Origin: Candidatus Tyloplasma litorale
GTDB lineage: Bacteria > Bacillota_I > Bacilli_A > Mycoplasmatales > Hepatoplasmataceae
Assembly: GCA_027943885.1 (NCBI GenBank)
Contig: AP027078.1
Location: 551,623 to 615,622, forward strand
Reading direction: 5' to 3'
Length of the DNA stretch: 64,000 nt
Position 1 is the stretch's first letter, and each line of letters opens with the position of its first letter. A program made the translations under genes and the position numbers. Under the pieces are notes generated by a model that worked only from the letters and a program-made list of their open reading frames with translations, did not search any database and was not told where the DNA came from. Below are positions 42,544-51,205 of this stretch, piece after piece.

Positions 42544-44620
42544 ATATACCTTTTCTAAAAAAATAATTTTCTTTTCCACCTTCAAAATTATTTATTATTT
42601 CTTTTTTTAAATCCAATTTATCTTCTTTATCTTTTATATTAATAAGTTTTTTTTCTCATATTGAACTAACAAAAGTTTCACATTCATCTTGATTCTCTTT
42701 ATATTTCCTGTAAATATAATTTATAGGAATAGTATTAATTCCTAAAGTGCTATTATGAGTAGTTATAACAATTGTTTGATTTCTTTTATTTAATTCAGAG
42801 ATTTTTTCAACTAATGATTCTGAAACAGATTCACTACCTAAAAAAACACTAGGTTCATCCAATAATATAATTTCTTTATCTGTTTCCATTTTATCAAATA
42901 AACATAAATGTGCTTTTTCTCCATTTGAAAAAGTTTTGTTATTTTTCGAATCTTCTAAAATAACTTCTTCAGAAGGAGAAATTTTTTTTGAATCATACAT
43001 TTCAATAACTAATTCTTTAATTTCGTTAAAATTTCTCATATAATTTTGTGATTTTACAAAATAATTAAATTTTTTTAAATCTCTTTTATTATTTTTTGTT
43101 GGTAAAAAAGAAATTTTTTGTTTAGCAAATATTTCTCCTCTATTAGGAATAATATATTTTTTTATCACAATTTCTGGATATTCTTTATTTATAAAAGTAT
43201 GTAAATCATTCAATTCTTCTAATAATTTCTTTTTATAATTATATCTTTCAAGCAATCCAACTCCACTTGGTAAGTTTGGTTGACCTTTATTTTCTCTTAA
43301 AATTTTTTCTATGTTTTCTCTAATTTTTATATCTATCTCTTTTTTTCAATTTTCTTTTTTTATATTTTTATATTCATTTCAAAAAAAATCTAAAAGAATT
43401 TTTGTTTGATTTTTTCAACAATTGATTTCACTATAAAAATCATTATGTGATGAAATGTTTAAAAGTTCATCATTAAATATATCAATAATATTTTTACTAT
43501 ATTTTTCTATTTTTTCTAATGATTTTCTTTCATCATTGTTTAAAAATGTCTTTTGAGTTTTTATTTCATTATGAAAAACTATTTTATTATTTTTATTCCC
43601 AACATTATAATAATTATAAAAAGATTGAAAATCTTTATATTCTATTTCCTTATATTCTTTAATAGATTCTATTTTTTTATAAAATTCATCTTTCAATTCA
43701 ACAAATTTATTTTTTAAAAGAAGCCCTTTTTTTAAATCTTCAATATTATTTTCTTGTCCTGAAGATTCATAAATAATTGATTTTTCTTTAAATTGTTTAT
43801 TTATTCCTTTTAATATTTCAGTTTTTCCTGTTCTTTTAGCACCAAAAATTATATTTACACCAGATTTTATTTTTATTCCATCAACAAAATATTTTGTACC
43901 CTCCATTTTTATAGGTTTTATTTCATAATTTTTTATTTCTTTCAAAATTGAATCATTTAATTCATCTAATTTATAATTTAAAATATTGAATAAATTATTA
44001 TAATTATTTATATAAAGTTTGGTTTCTATTAATTTTGATGATTTTTTTTCATATTCATCTCAATTTTGAACATCACTACCAATCATTGCTTTAAAACTAA
44101 CTGATTTTAAAATTTCAAATGTTCTAGGATTATTAACATCTATTATTAAAATATTGTTCCTTAATTTGTTCCTTAATTCTTCTAATTCTTCTTTTAATCA
44201 TTTTGTTTTTCCATTTTTATGATCAAATAAATAAATTCATTTACTTCCCTTTTTATCTTCTTGTATAAATTTTATAAAATCTTCATAATTTATAACTTTG
44301 TTTTTATTATCTATTTTCAATTTTGTATCCAAAAAAGATTTTAAATAATACACATCATCTGGATTTGAAATTATATTGACTTGTCTTCTTTGGTTATTTT
44401 TTAAAACATCTATTTCAACACCTGGTAAAACTAAAATATTTTTATCATTATTAGAAAAATTTTCATATTGTTCTATGTCTATTTCATTATGATTAGTTAT
44501 GGCAGCAATTCCAACATCAGAAGAATATAATTTTTCTAAAAAAAGATTTTTTTCAATATTTCTTTTTTGTGGTTCTCCTTTTTTTGTTGCCTTTGTATGC
44601 ACATGTAAATCTATTTTCAT
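42530..44620 (-). CDS. PHP-domain / ABC-type ATPase fusion (TrlF-like), defence candidate
   Basis: 696 aa. Residues 1-190 resemble a PHP phosphoesterase: 'MKIDLHVHTKATKKG' (HxH, 6 and 8), 'AAITNHNEIDIEQYE' (His44), 'LVLPGVEIDV' (Glu69), 'YLFDHKNGK' (His134) and 'AMIGSDVQNWDEY', where the usual GSDxH has Gln for His. From about 240 there is an ABC/SMC-type ATPase: Walker A 'GAKRTGKTE' (260-267), a ~270-residue helical insert, signature 'KTFSNGEKAHLC' (~565), Walker B 'EIILLDEPSVFLG' (~583) and H-loop 'IVITTHNSTLG' (~619). Proteins with this architecture are known in bacteria and some occur in defence islands; the substrate is unknown. GAGGG precedes the ATG. One operon with the 108-aa protein, near a type I RM locus, bracketed by a direct repeat. 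Confidence 0.75.
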
Positions 44621-44687
44621 TTTCCCTCTTAATTCTAATGTATTAATTATAACTATAGATTAAGTGAAATTAATTTAAAAATAAATT

Positions 44688-44788
44688 AAAATAATCATTT
44701 TATTCATATGAATAATTAATTATTTTACATAAATTAAGAATTTTATATTAATAAATAAAAAAACTAAATTATAAATAATTTAGTTTTA
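44688..44788. repeat. Right copy of ~100-bp direct repeat flanking the PHP-ATPase operon
   Basis: Same orientation as 42071-42170: starts AAAATAATCATTTTATTCA and ends with the identical hairpin and TTTTA. It contains what looks like the first codons of the 41487-42092 gene without the rest. No gene is seen in 44621-44785 beyond this repeat and the PHP promoter (TATAAT plus GAGGG). Confidence 0.75.
44760..44787 (-). terminator. Terminator of the parAB / small-membrane-protein operon
   Basis: Arms AAAACTAAATTA/TAATTTAGTTTT with loop TAAA and a minus-strand T-tract; identical to 42142-42169. It starts at the stop of gene 44786-45100. Confidence 0.85.
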
Positions 44789-45100
44789 ATTAAATACTTC
44801 AATTTTTAGATTGTATTTTTTAGCTATAGATTCTATTTTTCTTTGTTTTAAAGCATAAATAGGAGTATTGTTATATCATCATTTTTGAGCATAATTTTCC
44901 AATTTTTTATAATTTTTTTCTAAATACTCTAAATCTTCTTTATCTTTTATTTTATCTTTTTCATTTAATAATAATTTTAAATAAGAAACATTATATCTTC
45001 TTTTATATATTGCATTATATTTTAGTGCAAAAAGACAAATTAAATTAATAAAAATACATACAAAAATAACTATTGTCAATACTAATACTTCTTCATCCAT
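44786..45100 (-). CDS. Small membrane protein downstream of parB
   Basis: 104 aa from ATG 45100, with GGTGAT 4 nt upstream at the end of parB. One N-terminal membrane helix ('VLVLTIVIFVCIFINLICLF') is followed by a charged helix ('LLNEKDKIKDKEDLEYLEKN') and a basic C-terminus containing 'ALKQRKIESIAKKYNLKIEV'. UGA codons are read as Trp. No family is recognised. Its position right after parB suggests, but does not prove, a link with chromosome partition or its membrane attachment. Confidence 0.6.
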
Positions 45101-45101
45101 T

Positions 45102-46013
45102 TTAATCACCATTTTCACTTAAATTATTTTTTAAAAGATCATTTAAGTTTTTCAAAGTTTTTTTAATTTGTGCTCTGTTTCTAAAAGATACAACTACTTT
45201 ATTATCTTTAATATCAATTCTTAAATTAAGTTTATTTTCAAGTTCTTTTTTTTCTTTTATTAATTCATTATTTTGAATTTTCTTATAATTATTTCAATTA
45301 TTTTTTGATAATTTGATTTTCTTAATATAGTTTTCAGCTTCATGGACAGATAATTTTTTATTAATAATTAAATCAAATACCTTTTTAGATTCTTCTTTTT
45401 CTAAAGAAATCAATGTTCGAGCATGTCCATAACTTATTTTTTTATCAAGAATAGCATCAATAATATAATCATCTAATTTTAAAATTCCTAATAAATTAGC
45501 AACATATGATCTTGATTTACCAATAGCTTTTGCAACTTCTTCTTGTTTCAAATGTTGTTCAGAAATCATTTTTTCCAATGATCTTGCAACTTCAATAGGG
45601 TTTAAATCTTCTCTTTGAACATTTTCAATTAAAGTTATTTTTTGCATTTCTTTATTTGTTAAATCAGAAATAAAAGCTTTAATTTTTTTATAACCTAGTA
45701 ATTTACATGCTCTAGTTCTTCTTTCACCAGCAACAATATAATAAGTTCCATTTTGATTTTTTTTAATAAGAATAGGTGTAAATAAACCATTATTTTGAAT
45801 AGAAAGAGCTAATTGTTTTAATTCTTTTTCATTAAAAGTTTTACGAGGTTGATAAGGATTAGGAATTAGTTTAGATATTTCGACTTCTGAGATTGTTCCA
45901 TTGATTCTATTTTCTTGAATATAATCAATTATCTTTTGAACATCACCACCAAAAATAGCATTAAGTCCCTTTCCTAATTGAACTTTCTTTTTATTATCCT
46001 TAACATCTGCCAT
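45102..46013 (-). CDS. parB: Chromosome-partitioning protein ParB
   Basis: 303 aa CTP-dependent parS-binding clamp. The N-terminal domain has 'ISKLIPNPYQPRKTFNEKEL' and 'YYIVAGERRTRACKLLGYKK' (the GERRxRA CTP/parS motif). A helix-turn-helix sits at 'LKQEEVAKAIGKSRSYVANL'. 'QREDLNPIEVARSLEKMI' is also typical. A UGA read as Trp joins the C-terminal 64 residues (dimerisation domain) to the rest. The true start is ATG 46013, overlapping the parA stop (TAATG), with GAGGTG upstream. I did not find a perfect parS palindrome in the window. Confidence 0.92.
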
Positions 46014-46780
46014 TATTTTACACCTCAAGTTAAAACTTCTTTAGATAAAGCATCATATGATTTAGCACCAATAGAATTATTATCATAATCAAATATTGAC
46101 TGTCCTGTTGAAGGGGCAGCAGCAAGCTTAATGTTTCTTGGAATTATTGTTTTAAAAACTTGTTCTTTAAAGAATTTTTCTATTTCATTTTTAACTTCTT
46201 TAGCTAAATTAGTTCTAGAATCATACATTGTTAAAAGTAATCCACCAATTTTCAATGTTGGATTAAACATCTTTTTAACTAATGAAATAGTTGATAATAA
46301 TTGTGTAAGACCATCTAAAGCATAATACTCAGCTTGAATAGGAATGATGATCTTATCTGCTACTGCTAATGCATTCCGATTTAATAAACCCAATGAAGGT
46401 GGACAATCCATAATTAAATAATCATATTTCCTCTTACAACTATCTATTGTTCGAGCAAATATTTTTTCATCAAGATTTTTTAACATTGATAAATGAATAT
46501 CTGCTCCAGCCAATTGAATTGTAGAAGGAATTAAATCAACTCCTATAGATGATGTTTTTATAATTGCCTTTTTGGGAGGGGTATGTTTAATTATCAAATC
46601 AAAAATATCATATTTAATATTATGTTTCTCAATACCTAGACCTGAAGTTAAATTAGCTTGGGGATCTAAATCTAAAATTAAAACACTTTTTCCTTTTAAT
46701 CCTAATCCAGCAGCAAGATTCATTGCTGTTGTTGTTTTACCAACACCACCTTTTTGATTTGTAATTGTGATAACTTCCAT
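46013..46780 (-). CDS. parA: Chromosome-partitioning ATPase ParA (Soj)
   Basis: 255 aa deviant Walker ATPase. 'ITITNQKGGVGKTTTAMNLA' contains the signature lysine of KGGVGKT, 'VLILDLDPQANLTSGLG' is Walker A', and 'DYLIMDCPPSLGLLNRNALA' is Walker B. It ends LTWGVK through a UGA Trp codon. I start at ATG 46780: TATAAT at 46790-46795 lies 9 nt upstream with no Shine-Dalgarno. The parAB pair close to rnpA-rpmH fits an origin-proximal location, here with about 17 kb of other genes in between. Confidence 0.94.
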
Positions 46781-46789
46781 AGTGTTTAT

Positions 46790-46795
46790 ATTATA
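46790..46795 (-). promoter_or_regulatory. -10 box of parA (near-leaderless type)
   Basis: TATAAT, then ATAAACACT, then ATG. The prfA promoter has the almost identical TATAAT-TAAAACACT-ATG, giving the same 9-nt gap and the same AACACTATG context. Confidence 0.6.
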
Positions 46796-46861
46796 CTTTT
46801 TAAAAAACAAATTAGTAAATTAAAAATATTATTATTTAAGTTATTTATATTAATTTTAAAT

Positions 46862-47971
46862 TTACTTAAAATATTTTTTCAAAATTCCATTATAAGAATT
46901 TTGAAATTGATTTATTAATTTTTTTGATTCAGAAATTAAACTAACAATATTATCTAAATTATTAGTAATTTTGTTCATTATTTTTAATGAATCAGGATCT
47001 TCTAAGTCTGGTAGTTTTATTTTATATGGATTTAATTGTTTTTTAATAAAAGCTTTTTGGGCTGTTCCTATTGCCATTGATTGAAAATAATGTTCATTTC
47101 ATTTTAATACATGATAAAGAAATTTTGTTGGTAATTTAGTTTCATCAAAAGATTCAATTGGATGACAAGCATCACCTGCAAAAAATGGTTTTTCTTGTCA
47201 AGAAACATAACCAGCAGCACCAACTTGTGATATTGTAATTTTATTACCCAAATTATTAAAATATTTTTGAAGTCCTACTGATTTTATTCCACCATTTAAA
47301 TATTCATAAATTCCTTCTTCAAAATTCTTTTTTACAATCTGTTTTCTTTTTCCATATTTAATAATATCTTTAAGTTGGTAGTCCTTAAGAATTACCCCCC
47401 CCCCATTAATTGTTTCTTTTAATGCAGAGAAATATGTTTTTTCAAAGGATTCTTCAAGTTTGGTCGCAAGTTTGGTCGCAAGTTTGGTCGCAAGTTCTAC
47501 CTCATCACATCTTTTTGTGATTTCATTCATTAGTTTTAATGAATTGGGATCTTCTAAATCTGGTAATTTTATTTTGTATGAATCTAGTTGTTTTTTGAAT
47601 AAATTTTTTTGAACTGTTCCTGTTGCTATTGATCGAAAATAATGTTCATTCCATTTTAATACATGATAAAGAAATTTTGTTGGTAATTTAGTTTCATCAA
47701 AAGATTCAATTGGATGACAAACATTACCAGCAAAAAATGGTTTTTCTTGTCAATGAACATAACCAGCAGATCCAGTTCCTGCTTGAGCTATTGTAATTTT
47801 ATTTCCTAAATTATTAAAATATTTTTGAAGTCCTACTGGTTTTTTGCCACTGCCTCAATATTCATAAATTCCCTCTCCAAAATTTTTTGTATGTTGAAAT
47901 TTTCTAACTCCATATTTAATAATATCTTTTAATTGATATTCTTTTCAATTATCTTTATTTATATTAAACAT
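46862..47971 (-). CDS. hsdS: Type I restriction enzyme specificity subunit HsdS (copy A)
   Basis: 369 aa full-length S subunit with two target-recognition domains separated by conserved helical spacers. TRD1 includes 'NKITIAQAGTGSAGYVHWQE', TRD2 'NKITISQVGAAGYVSWQE', and each ends in the conserved 'SFDETKLPTKFLYHVLKWNE' followed by HYF. The central spacer carries three 12-bp repeats encoding ATKL, and a G10 tract encodes GGG between spacer and TRD2. The C-terminal helix 'LINQFQNSYNGILKKYF' is shared with copies B and C. The start overlaps the hsdM stop by 8 nt. The G10 length keeps the frame open; a one-base change would leave a half-size S protein. Confidence 0.9.
47395..47404. repeat. Poly-C/poly-G tract (10) in hsdS copy A
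   Basis: Ten C on the plus strand, reading GGG GGG GGG G on the coding strand, just after the central spacer. In an AT-rich genome such a tract is conspicuous and typical of slippage-driven phase variation. Confidence 0.95.
47455..47496 (-). repeat. 12-bp tandem repeats (ATKL) in hsdS copy A
   Basis: CAAGTTTGGTCG (plus strand) three times plus a partial CAAGTT. On the coding strand each unit reads GCGACCAAACTT, adding the four residues ATKL to the helical spacer between TRDs. Confidence 0.95.
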
Positions 47972-49499
47972 TTTCTTTTATTTTTTCAAATAACAAATTT
48001 AATTTTTTCATTATTTCTTCATTATTTTTGATTGATTCTTCTAAACTAGGAATATCATTTCTTGGAAGTCTTAAATATGAATTTATATCTAATGTATAAT
48101 CTTTTTCAACTATTTCATCTCTAGTAAGGAAGTATGATTGAATATCTTCTTCTGAAACTTTACTATTATTTCTGAATGTATCAACTATTTTATTAATATC
48201 TTCTTGAGAAAATTTCTTTTGTTTATCAACTGTTTTTCCTAATAATCTAGTATCAATGAATCTAATTTTATTTTTCATTTCTTCATCTTTACATTTTTTT
48301 ACAACATATATGAAAGTTTCAATATTTGTTCCATAAAACATATTAGATGGCAACATAATAATAGTATCTATATAATCTAAATCAACATATCTTTTTCTTA
48401 ATGGTTTTTCAGAACCTCTAAAATTAACACCAGTTGGTAAAACAACTGCGGCAGTTCCATCATCACTTAAATGATGGATCATATGATGCAAGAATAGGAT
48501 TTCTCCATTACTTTTACTAGGTAAATTATTTAATATATTATTAAAAATAGGTGAATTAGATGCTTTTATTTTTTCAGGTTCATAACTAACTCCATAAGGT
48601 GGATTAGCAACTATTGATGTAAATTTTTTATCATGAGGAATTTGACTATTATTTAATGTATCTCCTGGATATAAAGTAAATTTATTTCCCTTTGACATTC
48701 TAAGAAACATATTCATTCTAGCTAAATTAAATGTTTTATGATTTAATTCTTGACCATAAACTTCATCAATATTATCAATTCCAAAATTTTTAACAATATT
48801 TAACAATAATCCACCTGATCCACAAGCTGGATCATAAACAGTAATTTTAGGATCTTTATCAACTGTTGCTAATTGAGCAAGTAAACTTGCAACACATTGT
48901 GGAGTGTAAAATTGACCTCCTGCTTTACCACTTTCACTTGAAAATGTAGCTAATAAATATTCAAATAAATCACCTATCAAATCAGTTTCAATATTTCCTA
49001 AATCAAAATCAATATTTTCAAGACTTAAAATTAAAAATTGTAAAACAGATTTTTTATCATTTTGTTCTCTTCCTAAATCAGAAGAATTAAAATTTAAATC
49101 TTCAAATAAACCTTCCATTTTATTATTAATGGAATTTTTTGATAAATCGTTAAAAACTTCTTCAATATAAGAAATTTCAAAATTATGTTTAATTTTTTGT
49201 ATAAATTTATATCATAAAAAATCAGGTTTAATGAAAAAGCCAAGCATTTCTTTTTGCTCATCTTCTAATTCTTCAATTGTATATTTATTTTGATTTTTAA
49301 ATTTAGTATTAAATTCTAAATCATCTTTATATTCTATACCTATTTCCGAAGCATAAAATCTTTGAGATTTATGTGATAATTGTTTATAAAAAATAAAAGC
49401 AAATAAATAATCTTTTAATTGTAAAAGATTACCGCCTGTTTTGCCTCTAAAATCATTAGCTATTTTTCAAACTGTTTGAAATAATTTTTGTTTTTCCAT
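47964..49499 (-). CDS. hsdM: Type I restriction-modification methyltransferase HsdM
   Basis: 511 aa N6-adenine methyltransferase subunit. N-terminal HsdM_N domain ('KIANDFRGKTGGNLLQLKDY'), 'GKAGGQFYTPQCVASLLAQL', SAM motif I 'VYDPACGSGGLLLNIVKNF' and catalytic motif IV 'FTSIVANPPYGVSYE' (NPPY). 'GTAAVVLPTGVNFRGSEKPL' follows. The sequence after ATG 49499 has UGA Trp codons that split it in the standard code. It sits between two full hsdS genes, an unusual order, and its last codons overlap hsdS copy A. Confidence 0.95.
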
Positions 49500-49529
49500 T
49501 TTAACTTTCCTAATTTTCTATCTTTTTTA

Positions 49530-50633
49530 TTATTCAAAATATTTTTTTAAAATTCCATTATATGAATTTTGAAATTGATTTATTAATTTTTTTGATTCAG
49601 AAATTAAACTAACAATATTATCTAAATTATTAGTAATTTTGTTCATTACTTTTAATGAATTGGGATCTTCTAAATCTGGTACCTCTATTTTGTATGGATT
49701 CATTTTTCCTCTAATTAAATTGGGTTGAGCACTTCCTATTGACATCAATTGAAAATAATGTTCATTTCATTTTAATACATAATAAAGAAATTTGGTTGGT
49801 AATTTGGTTTCATCAAAAGACTCAATTGGATGACAAACATCACCAGCAAAAAATGGTTTTTCTTGTCAATGAACATAACCAGCTGATGCTCCTGATTGAG
49901 ATATTGTAATTTTATTGCCTGAATTATTAAAATATTTTTGAAATCCAGTTGGTTTTGTGCCACCACCTCAATATTCATAAATTCCTTCTTCAAAATTCTT
50001 TTTTACAATCTGTTTTCTTTTTCCATATTTAATAACATCTTTAAGTTGATAGTCCTTAAGAATTACCCCCCCCCCCCCATTAATTGTTTCTTTTAATGCA
50101 GAGAAATATGTTTTTTCAAAGGATTCTTCAAGTTTGGTCGCAAGTTTGGTCGCAAGTTTGGTCGCAAGTTCTACCTCATCACATCTTTTTGTGATTTCAT
50201 TCATTAGTTTTAATGAATTGGGATCTTCTAAATCTGGTAATTTTATTTTGTATGAATCTAGTTGTCATTTATTAAAATGAGTTATAGCAGTTCCTGTTGA
50301 CATTAATTTAAAATAATGCTCATTTCATTTTAATACATGATAAAGAAATTTTGTTGGTAATTTGGTTTCGTCAAAAGAATAAAGTACATGACAACTACCT
50401 CAAAATTTATTTTCTTGTCAATGAACATAACCTGAAGAACCACCACCTGATATTGTTATTGATTTTCCTAAATTATTATATTCATTATGGTATCCACTAT
50501 TTGAAGTTCCACCTTGTCAAAATTCATATTTACCAAAAACTCTATTTTTTGCAGGAATATTCTTACTTTTTCCATATTTAACAATATCTTTAATTTTATA
50601 TTCTTTTCAATTTTCTCTATTTACTTTAATCAT
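49530..50633 (-). CDS. hsdS: Type I specificity subunit HsdS (copy B)
   Basis: 367 aa. TRD1 ('NNLGKSITISGGGSSGYVHW') is identical at the DNA level to that of the half-length copy C. TRD2 ('NKITISQSGASAGYVHWQEK') resembles the TRDs of copy A. The central spacer has the same three 12-bp ATKL repeats, and a G13 tract (four Gly) precedes TRD2. The C-terminal helix is shared with the other copies. No strong Shine-Dalgarno is seen at ATG 50633. The next gene downstream is hsdM. Confidence 0.9.
50066..50078. repeat. Poly-C/poly-G tract (13) in hsdS copy B
   Basis: Thirteen C on the plus strand at the position that corresponds to the C10 tract of copy A. 13 and 10 differ by one codon, so both copies are in frame in this assembly. 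Confidence 0.95.
50129..50170 (-). repeat. 12-bp tandem repeats (ATKL) in hsdS copy B
   Basis: Three CAAGTTTGGTCG units plus a partial one, the same number as in copy A and in the same spacer position. Confidence 0.95.
50226..50610. repeat. 385-bp exact direct repeat, copy 1 (TRD of hsdS B)
   Basis: By eye identical to 50794-51178 at a constant offset of 568. It covers nearly the whole first target-recognition domain. The flanking sequences differ on both sides. Confidence 0.9.
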
Positions 50634-50655
50634 AATTTTTCTTTGATTATTAATA

Positions 50656-51198
50656 TTATTCAAAATATTTTTTCAAAATTCCATTATAAGAATTTTGAAA
50701 TTGATTTATTACATTTTTTGATTCGATAATTGAATTAGTTATATTATCTAATTTTTCTATTACTTGATTCATTAATTTTAAAGAATTGGAATTTTCTAAA
50801 TCTGGTAATTTTATTTTGTATGAATCTAGTTGTCATTTATTAAAATGAGTTATAGCAGTTCCTGTTGACATTAATTTAAAATAATGCTCATTTCATTTTA
50901 ATACATGATAAAGAAATTTTGTTGGTAATTTGGTTTCGTCAAAAGAATAAAGTACATGACAACTACCTCAAAATTTATTTTCTTGTCAATGAACATAACC
51001 TGAAGAACCACCACCTGATATTGTTATTGATTTTCCTAAATTATTATATTCATTATGGTATCCACTATTTGAAGTTCCACCTTGTCAAAATTCATATTTA
51101 CCAAAAACTCTATTTTTTGCAGGAATATTCTTACTTTTTCCATATTTAACAATATCTTTAATTTTATATTCTTTTCAAACTATTTCTTTTAATTCCAT
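50656..51198 (-). CDS. hsdS: Half-length HsdS (copy C, single TRD)
   Basis: 180 aa: a short N-terminus ('MELKEIVWKEYKIKDIV'), one TRD identical to TRD1 of copy B, then directly the C-terminal conserved helix 'VINQFQNSYNGILKKYFE'. It lacks the ATKL spacer and the second TRD. Truncated S subunits of known type I enzymes can dimerise and recognise a palindromic bipartite site, so the gene may be functional. It lies 7 nt after the hsdR stop and 22 nt before hsdS B, all in one direction. Confidence 0.85.
50794..51178. repeat. 385-bp exact direct repeat, copy 2 (TRD of hsdS C)
   Basis: Partner of 50226-50610. Perfect identity over this length in an AT-rich genome indicates recent duplication or ongoing gene conversion. 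Confidence 0.9.
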
Positions 51199-51205
51199 AT
51201 TAATC

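Noticed and set aside
47400..50080. Poly-G tracts as simple sequencing errors
   Set aside because: Both copies are present at the equivalent position, both lengths keep the frame, and neighbouring 12-bp repeats are also a known hsdS variation device. Errors in exact length remain possible.
47455..50170. CRISPR-like array
   Set aside because: The 12-bp units are contiguous, in-frame coding repeats without spacers; no cas genes occur.
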